A stretch of 64,000 bases of DNA from Oceanococcus atlanticus. Its GTDB lineage: Bacteria > Pseudomonadota > Gammaproteobacteria > Nevskiales > Oceanococcaceae. The position numbers were made by a program, and so were the translations under genes. Below the pieces are notes generated by a model that saw only the letters and a list, made by a program, of their open reading frames with translations, did no database searches and was not told the DNA's origin. Below are positions 43,128 through 52,009 of this stretch, in pieces (the stretch's first letter is position 1; the number at the start of each line of letters is the position of its first letter). Where the stretch lies: contig NZ_AQQV01000001.1 of assembly GCF_002088235.1 (NCBI RefSeq), positions 930,001 through 994,000 of the forward strand. Reading direction: 5' to 3'.

Positions 43128-43717
43128 TGCCCTTTAAAACCACGTCGCTGCTTGCGGCGCTGGCCTCTTGCGTCGCCTTGCTCGCAGGATGCGCCGGCAC
43201 GCCGCCACCGCCCTCGCAAACCGCAACTTCTCAAGCTGCGCCCTCATCGTCCTTCCAGGCTGCGGTCTATCGACTCAACATTGGAGATCGCGTTCAGATC
43301 AAGGTTTTTCAGGAATCAGACCTGAGCGGCGACTTCACCATCGAATCAGATGGAAAAATCAACTATCCGTTGCTTGGCCGCGTACCGGTATCGGGCACCA
43401 CCACTGCCGATTTGGAACGCAGCATCAAAAAAGGGCTAGCCCAAGGCTTTCTGGTATCTCCGGACGTTCGCGCCACGGTTGTGGCGTATAAGCCGATTTT
43501 TGTCGGTGGTGAAGTCAAATCGCCGGGCGAATATCCCTTTACGCCTGGCTTGACCGCACAGCAAGCCGCGACCGTAGCCGGTGGCCTGACCCGGTTTGCA
43601 GCGGAGAAATATTACATACAGCGCAACGCATCGGGGCCAGATCAGCGGTTCCGAGCAACTCCGGACACCTTCGTTTACCCGGGCGACATCGTCACTATTG
43701 AGGAGCGCTTGTTCTGA
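43127..43717 (+). CDS. Polysaccharide export lipoprotein, Wza/short type
   Basis: A 196-residue lipoprotein (lipobox LLAGC) with a Poly_export domain (YRLNIGDRVQIKVFQESDLSGDFTIESDGKI) and one SLBB-like repeat (IFVGGEVKSPGEYPFTPGLTAQQAATVAGGLT). It is about half the length of E. coli Wza and lacks the C-terminal amphipathic helix that forms the outer-membrane pore. The neighbouring barrel protein probably supplies the pore. ATG 43127 is chosen (TGATG overlap with the barrel gene). The stop overlaps a CTG start of wzc. Confidence 0.9.
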   Translation: MPFKTTSLLAALASCVALLAGCAGTPPPPSQTATSQAAPSSSFQAAVYRLNIGDRVQIKVFQESDLSGDFTIESDGKINYPLLGRVPVSGTTTADLERSIKKGLAQGFLVSPDVRATVVAYKPIFVGGEVKSPGEYPFTPGLTAQQAATVAGGLTRFAAEKYYIQRNASGPDQRFRATPDTFVYPGDIVTIEERLF

Positions 43718-45903
43718 ACTCACCCGCGCACGCCTCCGGACAGGTTGGCCACTCACTCTCCACCACCTCAAACCTGATCAGCGTTTCCGATGTGGTTTCG
43801 CTGATTCGTCAGAATCTGGTCGGTTTGATTTGTGTCCCGCTGGCTTTCGCATTAATCGGGCTGTATCTGGCACTCAGCCAAACCCCGATTTTTCGTGCCA
43901 CTGCGTGGCTGCAACTGGACCCCAAACCCGTCAATACCGTCTCGGAAATTAATGAGGTCTATGATCCGGGGTACGGCAGCTACCAGTACTACGTGACCCA
44001 ATCGCTGATACTCAAATCACGCAAGCTGGCGATCCGGTTGATTGACAGGCTCGAACTGGAGAATGTTGAAGAGTTCTCTGAGCGCGGTCCTAACCTTGCT
44101 TACACGCTGAAGACGTGGCTCGGCATGCTGCCGTTTATGCCCCCACCACCGCCATTGGACGCGGAAACCAGCGATGCTATTCGCGAACGGGTGCTGGCAC
44201 GCGTACAAGAAGCCATTTCAGTTGAGCTGGCGACCTCATCAACACTTTTTCAGGTGCACTTTGATTCACGCGATCCGAAGCTCGCGGCCGATGCGGCCAA
44301 TGCGCTGGCTGATCTCTATATCGAAGAGCTGCTTGAGGCCCGGCTGGAGATTTACCGTAAAGCCACCACGTGGCTGACCGAAAAGCTGGGCACAATCTCT
44401 GGCTCCCTGCGTGATGCCGAAGGCCAACTGCAGTCATTCCGTGACAGCGCAGACATCGTGAATGTCGGCGGCTCACGGGGCTTGCTCGAAGAGGAACTTC
44501 GCGACCTCAGCGAACGTTTGCGCGAAGCTCAACGCGAAACCACGTCGCTGGAAAGCACCTTCCGCGAAATTCGCAACGCCGGCGATGATCCAGATGCGCT
44601 GACGCGTATCAGCGCTTTGCTGCTCGACCCCGTGGTCAACGATGTCACCGAGCGTTTTCTCACCGAGCAAAACCGTCTGCAAACACTGGAAAAACGTTAC
44701 GGCGCTCGCCACCCCAGCATGGCCGAAGCACGTGCCAGCCTGGAAACAGCACGTCAGTCGTACTTGGCCCAGTTACAGATCAAAGCGCGCAGTATCGAAT
44801 CGCAATACAACATCGCGCGACGTAATCAACAACAGTTAGCGAACCAGGTGGCCTCCGTTCGCCAGCGGCTCAAAGAGCTGGATCGCAAGCAGTTCGAGAT
44901 CGGGCAACTGCAGCGCGAAGTAACCAGCAATCAGCAGCTCTACGACTTGTTTCTTTCGCGCTTTAAAGAGGTCCAGAACAACAGTTCTAGCGCCGAGGTC
45001 AATGCACGTATCGCGGACCCAGCCTATCCGCCAACCAAGAAGCACAAACCAGAAACGGCCAAGATCGCGCTGATCGCCGGCGGCTTCGGGCTGATTTTCA
45101 CCGTTCTGGCTGTATTGCTTAAAGAACTGCTGAACACCCGCATTGAAACGGTTGAAGACCTGGAAGCCTTTGGTCATCACCCCGTGGTTGGTGTGGTGCC
45201 GGCCATTCAACCCGCGAAAAAGCTCGACAAAGCGGCGCATTATTTTGCAGCTGATGCCAAGACTCCTTTCGCCGAGAGCGTGCGCAGCCTGAAAACGGCC
45301 GTTGCTCTGGGGGGATTTGGCGGCAAACTGCAGTGCATCGTAGTCACCTCCACCGAGCCGGGTGAAGGTAAGACCACACTATCGTCGGCACTTGCTGCAG
45401 CGTTCGCAACCAATGACCGCACGCTGATTATCGACACGGATATGCGCCGTTCACGCATTTCCGAGCAGTTCGGACACAAGCGTAACCGTGACCGTCAAGG
45501 CCTGACGCACGTGCTCAATCAAATGTGCTCGTTTGAGGACGCTGTGGTCCATGATGAGGTTTCGGGAGTGGACATCCTGCCGGCAGGCGCGGTCCCGGCG
45601 AACCCTGCTATGCTGCTCGACTCGGATGGTTTTGTGCAGCTGCTTGACAAAGCGCGCGCTGATTACCGCTATGTGGTCATTGACACCCCGCCTCTGGGGG
45701 CCTCCAGCGACGTGTTACACCTGTCTTCGCATGCCGATGCGTTTCTGCTGGTTGCGCGCTCTCATCGCACGCACAAAAGTGCCTTGCAAAGTGCCTTGCG
45801 CCAGCTCAACGTGGTCAAAGCACCGGTTCTGGGCTTCGTCCTTAACAGCATTTCCCTGAAGCGTGGTGGCTCTTACTATGGCTACTACGGCTACCGATAC
45901 TAG
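43714..45903 (+). CDS. Polysaccharide co-polymerase and tyrosine autokinase, Wzc type
   Basis: About 729 residues: a Wzz domain with two membrane helices (LICVPLAFALIGLYLAL near the start and IALIAGGFGLIFTVLAVLL near residue 455), long periplasmic coiled coils between, and a GNVR-type end. A cytoplasmic BY-kinase follows with Walker A (STEPGEGKTT), Walker A' (LIIDTDMR) and Walker B (YVVIDTPPLG). The C-terminal Tyr cluster is GGSYYGYYGYRY. It sets chain length and is controlled by phosphorylation. No ATG/GTG/TTG precedes GTG 43792 in frame. The upstream SNLISVSDVVSLIRQNL segment fits a Wzz N terminus, and CTG 43714 has AGGAG eight bases before it. Confidence 0.88.
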   Translation: MNSPAHASGQVGHSLSTTSNLISVSDVVSLIRQNLVGLICVPLAFALIGLYLALSQTPIFRATAWLQLDPKPVNTVSEINEVYDPGYGSYQYYVTQSLILKSRKLAIRLIDRLELENVEEFSERGPNLAYTLKTWLGMLPFMPPPPPLDAETSDAIRERVLARVQEAISVELATSSTLFQVHFDSRDPKLAADAANALADLYIEELLEARLEIYRKATTWLTEKLGTISGSLRDAEGQLQSFRDSADIVNVGGSRGLLEEELRDLSERLREAQRETTSLESTFREIRNAGDDPDALTRISALLLDPVVNDVTERFLTEQNRLQTLEKRYGARHPSMAEARASLETARQSYLAQLQIKARSIESQYNIARRNQQQLANQVASVRQRLKELDRKQFEIGQLQREVTSNQQLYDLFLSRFKEVQNNSSSAEVNARIADPAYPPTKKHKPETAKIALIAGGFGLIFTVLAVLLKELLNTRIETVEDLEAFGHHPVVGVVPAIQPAKKLDKAAHYFAADAKTPFAESVRSLKTAVALGGFGGKLQCIVVTSTEPGEGKTTLSSALAAAFATNDRTLIIDTDMRRSRISEQFGHKRNRDRQGLTHVLNQMCSFEDAVVHDEVSGVDILPAGAVPANPAMLLDSDGFVQLLDKARADYRYVVIDTPPLGASSDVLHLSSHADAFLLVARSHRTHKSALQSALRQLNVVKAPVLGFVLNSISLKRGGSYYGYYGYRY

Positions 45904-46591
45904 ACGCAAACAGGACTCTCAGGGCGGCTTCTCCAGCATCCAGTTCGGTCTTGGGCTCGTTGCTCTTGGGTTGGCCCTGGTGCAGATTCTTGGGCACGTG
46001 TTTCATCAGAACCTGCTGGACTGGTATCGACAAGACGCAGAACATGCTCGTCAACTCGGCGCCTCAGTCCCGGTCGCACTCGCCTTAGGTCAAGACGCGC
46101 TGGACACACGCGTCGCGCTCAGACGGGGTGAAAGTTTTGAAGCCATGCGTGACGCACACTTGGCACGTCTGGCGTTGAACCCCGCCAACGGGCGCTACTG
46201 GAGTCGTTATGCCGTTGATTTGCAACGCTACCGGCATCAAGGCGACGCGCTGGAACAGGCCGTTGCGCGCAGTCTTGCGCTGTACCCGCAATCGATTGAG
46301 AACGCGATTGAACAGTCCGTGATCGCTGCATACAACTGGTCCAGCGCATCAGAGGCAACGCGCCAATCGTGGAACGCGCACCTCACATTAGCGTTAAGCC
46401 ACCCACGCTTGCTGGGTTACCACGCCAACCGCAGCGGTGTCGCGAAACCGTTGTGCTCAATCCCCCGCGTTCATGATGAACTCAAAGACTGGTGCGTTCG
46501 ACTGCCTGCGTATGAAGCCGCATGCCACAGTGCCAACGCCAATGCGGACGTCCGCAAGTGGTGCCAGCAGGCGGGCTTTGCGACACCATGA
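45878..46591 (+). CDS. Polysaccharide-locus protein with one membrane anchor and TPR-like helices
   Basis: A 237-residue protein with a hydrophobic anchor (IQFGLGLVALGLALVQILGHVF, about residues 22-43) and an extracytoplasmic helical domain. It contains LARLALNPANGRYWSRYAVDLQRYRHQG and LEQAVARSLALYPQSIENAI, with TPR-like spacing. Four Cys near the C terminus (PLCSIPR, KDWCVRL, EAACHS, RKWCQQ) may form disulfides. It starts inside the end of wzc and overlaps the polymerase gene by four bases (ATGA). Its role is unknown; position suggests assistance to polymerisation or ligation. Confidence 0.65.
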   Translation: MATTATDTRRKQDSQGGFSSIQFGLGLVALGLALVQILGHVFHQNLLDWYRQDAEHARQLGASVPVALALGQDALDTRVALRRGESFEAMRDAHLARLALNPANGRYWSRYAVDLQRYRHQGDALEQAVARSLALYPQSIENAIEQSVIAAYNWSSASEATRQSWNAHLTLALSHPRLLGYHANRSGVAKPLCSIPRVHDELKDWCVRLPAYEAACHSANANADVRKWCQQAGFATP

Positions 46592-48030
46592 GCACACGCC
46601 TCGCATCATGGATGTTTTACGCCGGACTGCTGATTACACCGATCTATCGCGGCGGCAATGCCGATGCCCCCCCAATGATCCTGCTGGTGTTTTGTGCGCT
46701 CAGCTTGATCTTGTCGTCACTGGGCAGCACCAACACCAAGCGCCCAGCGTTACCAACGATGGGCATTATTCTCTGGGCTGCTTGGCTCGGGTGGCTTGTA
46801 TTCCAGCTTATTCCGCTACCACCTGACCTGCTGGCTCGGCTATCGCCTCAAGCGTTTGCCTACCACCAAGCGGTCGCGCAGGCAGGCGGACAAGCGCATT
46901 ATTCGCTGTCATTGGTGCCGGCACGTGGCCTCGAGCTGGTCGTGCTGAGTGTGACTTACGCTATCGTCTACCTGACGACGCTCAGCATCGCCCACGACCA
47001 AACCAGCGTGCGTCGGGTACTCAGCGTTATCACACTCGCTGCCGCTCTAGAGGCGGTCTATGGCGCTCTGCATCTCTTGGCCGGAATAGGACACCCATTG
47101 CTCGACCCGGCCAATGCGCATCAAGGGGTCGCGACAGGAACATTCGCCAATCGCAATCATTTTGCCGCATTCCTATGTTTAGGCTTCTGCGCTGGCTTGG
47201 GACTGATTCTGGGACGCAAAAACGATCCCAATAGTGCAGGCAGCATGCGAGCACGGCTACGCGCATTGTTAGACCTGCTCACCAGCGAACTGGTGTTGTT
47301 TCGAGTCCTTCTGCTCGTGATTGTGGTCGGTGTCGTTCTCTCACAATCCCGAATGGGCAATGCGGCCCTCGCACTGGCGGTCACCGTGTACGCCTTGGCC
47401 TGGTTGCTCAGCACCCGGCGCGCGGCCAGCTTCGGCAAAGGTTTGTTGCTCTTTGTGTCGATTGCTGTCGCAGATGTGCTGCTGGTCAGCGAGCGGTATG
47501 GCTTGGAACGGGTGATGGAGCGCATCGAGCAGACGGACTATGAGTCCGAGGTGCGCTTTGTGGCGAACGATATGTCACATCAGCTGATCAACCGCTTCGG
47601 GCACATCGGAGCGGGCCTGGGCAGCTACCCTATCCTTCAGGAATCCGTCCGCCCCGAGGGCTTTGAGCGCAGCTTCCGCCACGCACATAACGACTATTAC
47701 GAATTCTGGATTGAAGTCGGAATTCCGGGACTTGTGCTGCTCGGCGTACTGCTGCTCTATCACGCACTGCGAGCCGCTGCGGCACTGCGCGAACGACGCA
47801 GCTGGCGACGCGCAAGCGGTGCCGCTGTGCTGGCCGTCATCGCCGCCGGCCTGCTCCACGCCACCGTTGAGTTCAACTTTCGCATCCCCGCGTACGTGGC
47901 ATATTTCGTCACGCTGTTGGCGCTAGCGACGCGCCTACAGGGACGTGGCAGCACGCGGTCAATAGGCCGTTGGCTGAAACCAAATCACAAACGCGGTATG
48001 AAACAGGATCTTGATATCCAGCGTCAGTGA
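46588..48030 (+). CDS. O-antigen ligase/Wzy-like polymerase membrane protein
   Basis: A 480-residue inner-membrane protein with about a dozen hydrophobic helices and the Wzy_C/WaaL-type periplasmic loop: FANRNHFAAFLCLG, then RFGHIGAGLGSYPIL and FRHAHNDYYEFWIEVGIPGLVLL. The Arg and His residues in these loops are the proposed glycan-binding residues. It may polymerise the repeat unit or ligate the polymer. A second, divergent protein of this class lies at 53855-55243. Its last 72 bases overlap the convergent wcaJ gene. The start overlaps the preceding stop (ATGA). Confidence 0.88.
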   Translation: MSTRLASWMFYAGLLITPIYRGGNADAPPMILLVFCALSLILSSLGSTNTKRPALPTMGIILWAAWLGWLVFQLIPLPPDLLARLSPQAFAYHQAVAQAGGQAHYSLSLVPARGLELVVLSVTYAIVYLTTLSIAHDQTSVRRVLSVITLAAALEAVYGALHLLAGIGHPLLDPANAHQGVATGTFANRNHFAAFLCLGFCAGLGLILGRKNDPNSAGSMRARLRALLDLLTSELVLFRVLLLVIVVGVVLSQSRMGNAALALAVTVYALAWLLSTRRAASFGKGLLLFVSIAVADVLLVSERYGLERVMERIEQTDYESEVRFVANDMSHQLINRFGHIGAGLGSYPILQESVRPEGFERSFRHAHNDYYEFWIEVGIPGLVLLGVLLLYHALRAAAALRERRSWRRASGAAVLAVIAAGLLHATVEFNFRIPAYVAYFVTLLALATRLQGRGSTRSIGRWLKPNHKRGMKQDLDIQRQ

Positions 48031-49386
48031 CCAGTTATCGATATAGAACAGGTCGTATTCAATGCGCTTCTCAAGCATCCGCACATCACTGGTTTCACCG
48101 CGCAACCCATGCACCTGAGCCCACCCGGTGATACCGGGCTTAACCCTGTGGCGCAGCGCATAGCGATCAATATCATCCCAATAAGTAATGTTCATATTGA
48201 CCGGGTGAGGCCGGGGGCCAACCAGGGACATGTCGCCCATCAGCACATTAAATAGTTGTGGGAGCTCATCCAAACTGTAACGTCGTAACACCCGACCAAC
48301 CGGTGTGATCCGTGGGTCATCGCGTGTGGCTTGGCGGTACTTTGGACCGTCGTCACCGCCCACATACATCGTGCGAAATTTCAAGGCGCTAAACGCCTTT
48401 CCATCCAGGCCGTGGCGTTGCTGTCGAAACAGCATGCCGCCTGGAGAGCTGAGATAAACCGCAAGCGCACACACCAACATGATCGGCGCGAAAGCCAACA
48501 GCGCCAGTATGGAACCAACAATGTCCATCAAACGCTTGAGCGCCAAGTCCAGCCCACGGTGAGGACTGGTGGTCAACCCGATGACAGGCAGACCAAGTAC
48601 TTCATCGACATCGCGATTGACCAGGTCATACATGAAAATATCCGGAACCATGCGCACGTCTACCAAATGCTCACGCATGGTCCTCAGTACATTGTGAATT
48701 TGGCTTTCGCGGGTCACCGGCAAGGCCAGCCATACTTCATCAATGTCTTCTCGGGTCGAAATCACGCTCTCAACATCATCAAGACTGCCCAGACATGGCA
48801 CATCCTCCGGCATCGACGAACGGTCTCCCTCACAGAGATAACCGATGACACGCAAGCCAGCCCAGGGGTTAACCTGCAAAGCTTTGGATGCGTGAGCGGC
48901 CAAAGAGCCGCTTCCGGCCAGCAAAATGCGCCGAACACCTTGACCTCGCTGATGCCGCGCATGGCGTACACGATGCATAACCCATGCTTCCAGCATGAGC
49001 AGCAGCCCGACACTGACAAACCAGCTGCCGACCCACAAACGCGAGAATTCAGCCCCACTCTTGGTTACGAACAACATAACCAGCAGCAGAACCACTGAGA
49101 TCACCCAGGCACTCATGCGGCGACGAATCTGTGGCCACATCAAAGGCTCAAGCACCGGGCGATAAAAGCCCAAGAACTGCATCGTCACCGGATAGGCGAA
49201 CGCCATGGTCCAAATCAGCACGCGCCACGACTCGGGCGGTGGCCACACGCCCGTTCGCCCGAAAAACGTTGCCAGGACCCACAGCGTTAGCATGCCGCTG
49301 CTCCACACAACGACACCGTCCACCAGCACCACTAAAGGCGTCCATGGCGACCAGATACGATTCAACCGCAACGGCCGACTCGTCAT
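47959..49386 (-). CDS. Undecaprenyl-phosphate sugar-1-phosphate transferase, WcaJ type
   Basis: A 475-residue polyprenol phosphate hexose-1-phosphate transferase. There are four N-terminal membrane helices, then a CoA-binding-like domain (RRILLAGSGSLAAHASKAL, GYLCEGDRSSMPEDVPCLG). The catalytic C terminus has KRLMDIVGSILALLAF, SPGGMLFRQQRHGLDG, FSALKFRTM, SLDELPQLFNVLMGDMSLVGPRP and KPGITGWAQVHGLRG. It starts repeat-unit synthesis by placing glucose- or galactose-1-phosphate on undecaprenyl phosphate. It is convergent with and overlaps the ligase gene by 72 bases, and divergent from the cytidylyltransferase gene. Confidence 0.92.
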   Translation of the reverse strand: MTSRPLRLNRIWSPWTPLVVLVDGVVVWSSGMLTLWVLATFFGRTGVWPPPESWRVLIWTMAFAYPVTMQFLGFYRPVLEPLMWPQIRRRMSAWVISVVLLLVMLFVTKSGAEFSRLWVGSWFVSVGLLLMLEAWVMHRVRHARHQRGQGVRRILLAGSGSLAAHASKALQVNPWAGLRVIGYLCEGDRSSMPEDVPCLGSLDDVESVISTREDIDEVWLALPVTRESQIHNVLRTMREHLVDVRMVPDIFMYDLVNRDVDEVLGLPVIGLTTSPHRGLDLALKRLMDIVGSILALLAFAPIMLVCALAVYLSSPGGMLFRQQRHGLDGKAFSALKFRTMYVGGDDGPKYRQATRDDPRITPVGRVLRRYSLDELPQLFNVLMGDMSLVGPRPHPVNMNITYWDDIDRYALRHRVKPGITGWAQVHGLRGETSDVRMLEKRIEYDLFYIDNWSLTLDIKILFHTAFVIWFQPTAY

Positions 49387-49613
49387 CGATTACCCCGAGA
49401 TGTCATCCTTGTCTCCAGCCCCCGCTACCTCCTGCCCCAAGGGCAGCACCACTGATTCACAGCATGCTGCATAGACGCGGGTTGTGTCAGCATCATACGC
49501 GTTTTCGCCGCCTTCCAACCACTAGCAGCATCGCTCAACCGGCGGGCTGCTTGGCGCTGGTTTGCCGCAACCAAGCACGCTAAGCTCAAGGATTATTAAG
49601 CCGTGCTGTTTCC
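49387..49613. other. Divergent intergenic region between wcaJ and cytidylyltransferase genes
   Basis: These 227 bases carry no convincing open frame. They presumably hold the promoters for the two divergent transcripts. An AT-rich piece (GGATTATTAAG) lies about 20 bases before the plus-strand gene. I see no clear -35/-10 pair, terminator or operator. Confidence 0.5.
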
Positions 49614-50003
49614 ATGAAAACTGTCATTACGTTCGGAACTTTCGACGTGTTGCACGTGGGCCATTTACGCATCCTAGAACGGGCCCTCGCACTGGGCGAC
49701 CGTCTGGTTGTTGGCGTTTCAACCGATGAGCTATCGGCGGAGAAGAAGCAGCGCACGCCCATTTACCCACTGCATGAGCGCATGCGCTTAATCAAAGCCT
49801 TGCGCATGGTTGACGACGTGTTCGTGGAAGAGTCGCTGGAGCGTAAGCGTGACTACATTCTCGAACATAGCGCCGCGGTTTTCGTGATTGGCGACGATTG
49901 GGCGGGAAAATTTGATGCGTTGCGGGATCTGTGCGAGGTCGTATACCTGCCCCGCACACCTGGCATATCCACCACCGCGACGATCGAAAAGATCCGCGAC
50001 TAA
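49614..50003 (+). CDS. TagD-like cytidylyltransferase
   Basis: A 129-residue nucleotidyltransferase with TFGTFDVLHVGHLRILERA (HxGH active site), the KQRTPIYPLHERMRLI segment and the RTPGISTT motif. These are typical of CTP:glycerol-3-phosphate cytidylyltransferase (TagD). It would make CDP-glycerol or a related CDP-alcohol in the cytoplasm. A CDP-alcohol phosphotransferase gene lies 5 kb downstream in the same locus, so a phospho-alcohol decoration of the polysaccharide is plausible. The stop overlaps the next gene's start by one base (TAATG). Confidence 0.85.
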   Translation: MKTVITFGTFDVLHVGHLRILERALALGDRLVVGVSTDELSAEKKQRTPIYPLHERMRLIKALRMVDDVFVEESLERKRDYILEHSAAVFVIGDDWAGKFDALRDLCEVVYLPRTPGISTTATIEKIRD

Positions 50004-51199
50004 TGCACTCACCTCGCAAGCTGCGCGTCATGCTGGTTCACAGCGGCTATCGCCGCAGCAACCCCAGCGGTGAAAACCGGGTCGTTGAGATGGAACGACA
50101 GGTGCTCGCCGAGCAGGGTGTGGAGGTCTCAGAGTTCATCATTCAAGCCGACCAGCACAGCACCATTTCGCAATATTTGAGCGCTATGCTCGCGCCCTGG
50201 AATCCGCTGGTTGCGCGACGCTTTAAACGCCATGTCAGGACGCTCAAGCCCGACATCGTGCACGTCCACAATCTCTTTCCAAACATCAGCCCCAGCATAC
50301 TGCCGCAGGCTCACGCCGCAGGCGCCAAAGTGGTTATGACCCTGCACAACTATCGCTGGTTTTGCAGCAACGCCACGGCGTTTCGTGAACATTCGCCGTG
50401 CTACCGCTGCCAGGCCGGGCAGCTCACTTGGGGGGTGCGCTTTCGCTGCTACCGCAAGAGCTTTATCGCGTCCTTGGTGGCAGCCGCCTTTGTGGCAAGC
50501 CTGCGACGCCAGAGCCAATTCATAGATCGCTTCCTGGCCTTATCACAGGCTCAATATGCAACCTTGTGCCAGGCCGGCATAGCGACGCAGCGCATGCGCA
50601 TCAAGCCCAATTTCCGGCCGCCACCAACGCGCACACCTTTGCCCTGGCACGAGCGCACGCGTGATGCCATATTCATTGGACGACTTGATGAGGAAAAAGG
50701 CGTTCTCGCCTTGCTGAAAGCTTGGCAGAGCATGGGGGCGCAGGCGCCCTGTTTAGATGTCGTCGGCTCGGGCCCGTTAGAGCCGCAGCTCCACCAGTTG
50801 CTCAACACAGACCCGCAGCTGGCGCAGCGGGTGCGTCTGCATGGGCAGTTGGCACGCACCGACACTATGAACATGTTGAGCCAAGCGCGCCTGTTGCTGA
50901 TGCCCTCTCTTTGGCGGGAAACCTTCGGCCTCTCAGTGCTCGAAGCTTTAAGCCATGGCGTGGGAGTTGTAACGTTTGCTGGCAGTGGCCCTGATGACAT
51001 GGTCAAACCGCAACTCAACGGTTTGCGCTTGCAGCTCAACCCAGATCAGTGGGGCCCCACTCTGCTTGAGTTGTTTCAACCAACCAACCCGACCTTGGAG
51101 CGCTGGGGCGACCATGCCCCAAGCAGTGTTGACCAGCTCCACGAACCAAGACAAAACGCACGGGCACTCACCGCGCTCTATCAGGAGTTGCTGTCTTGA
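50003..51199 (+). CDS. Glycosyltransferase family 4 protein
   Basis: A 398-residue GT-B glycosyltransferase. The N-terminal domain has VMLVHSGYRRSNPSGENRVVEME and DIVHVHNLFPNISPS. A Cys-containing loop follows (WFCSNATAFREHSPCYRCQAGQ, C...CxxC) that could bind metal. The donor half has IFIGRLDEEKGVLALLKAW and the EX7E-like LWRETFGLSVLEAL motif. The sugar is unknown. It is coupled to the cytidylyltransferase gene upstream and overlaps the WecG-type gene by four bases (TTGA). Confidence 0.88.
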   Translation: MHSPRKLRVMLVHSGYRRSNPSGENRVVEMERQVLAEQGVEVSEFIIQADQHSTISQYLSAMLAPWNPLVARRFKRHVRTLKPDIVHVHNLFPNISPSILPQAHAAGAKVVMTLHNYRWFCSNATAFREHSPCYRCQAGQLTWGVRFRCYRKSFIASLVAAAFVASLRRQSQFIDRFLALSQAQYATLCQAGIATQRMRIKPNFRPPPTRTPLPWHERTRDAIFIGRLDEEKGVLALLKAWQSMGAQAPCLDVVGSGPLEPQLHQLLNTDPQLAQRVRLHGQLARTDTMNMLSQARLLLMPSLWRETFGLSVLEALSHGVGVVTFAGSGPDDMVKPQLNGLRLQLNPDQWGPTLLELFQPTNPTLERWGDHAPSSVDQLHEPRQNARALTALYQELLS

Positions 51200-51996
51200 A
51201 GAACGCAATCCCGGCGCACAATCTGCTCGGCGTGAACGTTCACGCCTGCGAGCCCGAGCAAGCCATTCAGGCCGTTCTAGACAGCGCTCAGCAACAACAG
51301 TATCTAAGCGTTGCATGTCTGGCCAGTTACAGCCTGGTGGCGGCTATCAACAATCCAGACCACCAGAAACGACTGAACGCACTTTCGCTGAAAGTTTGTG
51401 ACGGACAGCCGGTACGCTGGGCGCTTAACCACTTCTACAGAGTCCGGCTACAGCAACGTGTTTACGGCCCCAAACTGATGAGCGATCTCATCAGTCATGC
51501 GGAACAGTTGGGCCTGCCCTGCTACTTTTACGGTGGCAACCCACCAGCTCTTGAAGGCATGCTCGTGCAGCTCGCGGAACGTCACCCTGCGCTCAAGATC
51601 GCGGGCATGCACGCCGGGCGCTACGAAAGAATCTCAGCTGCCGAGCAAGCCCACATTGCACAAACCATCCGCGACAGCGGCGCACGTCTGGTCTTTGTCG
51701 GTCTGGGCACGCCCCGGCAAGACATCTGGCTGTACGAGCACAGAGACCTGATTCCAGCCCCATGCATTGCGGTTGGTGCCGCGTTCGACTACTACGCCAA
51801 TCTGCTCACTCCGCCACCGGCCTGGATGGGGCGCTGGGGATTGCAGTGGCTCCATCGGTTGCTCCAAGATCCGCAGCGTTTGTGGCGACGCTATCTGCTC
51901 AACAACAGCCGCTATGTCTACGAAATGCTGCGTCAGCAGTTTCGCGGCCCAAGGGCACTACTCCACGGTGAAGCGCCTTATAGAGGAGACGCGTAA
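51196..51996 (+). CDS. WecG/TagA/CpsF family glycosyltransferase (GT26)
   Basis: A 266-residue GT26 protein with the family motifs: LLGVNVHACEPEQAI, KVCDGQPVRWAL (the catalytic Asp region), RVYGPKLMSDLI, FYGGNPPALEGML, VFVGLGTPRQDIWLYEH and PCIAVGAAFDYYANLL. The family includes WecG (ManNAcA transferase) and TagA (ManNAc transferase). With a TagD-like neighbour the pair echoes wall-teichoic-acid linkage synthesis, but this is only an analogy. The start TTG 51196 overlaps the preceding stop (TTGA). Confidence 0.92.
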   Translation: MKNAIPAHNLLGVNVHACEPEQAIQAVLDSAQQQQYLSVACLASYSLVAAINNPDHQKRLNALSLKVCDGQPVRWALNHFYRVRLQQRVYGPKLMSDLISHAEQLGLPCYFYGGNPPALEGMLVQLAERHPALKIAGMHAGRYERISAAEQAHIAQTIRDSGARLVFVGLGTPRQDIWLYEHRDLIPAPCIAVGAAFDYYANLLTPPPAWMGRWGLQWLHRLLQDPQRLWRRYLLNNSRYVYEMLRQQFRGPRALLHGEAPYRGDA

Positions 51997-52009
51997 GCCA
52001 CCCAAGGCC

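Noticed and set aside
49552-49566. Possible sigma-54 promoter (TGGC...TTGC) upstream of the cytidylyltransferase gene
   Set aside because: The GG and GC doublets are separated by nine rather than ten bases, which is not tolerated by sigma-54.
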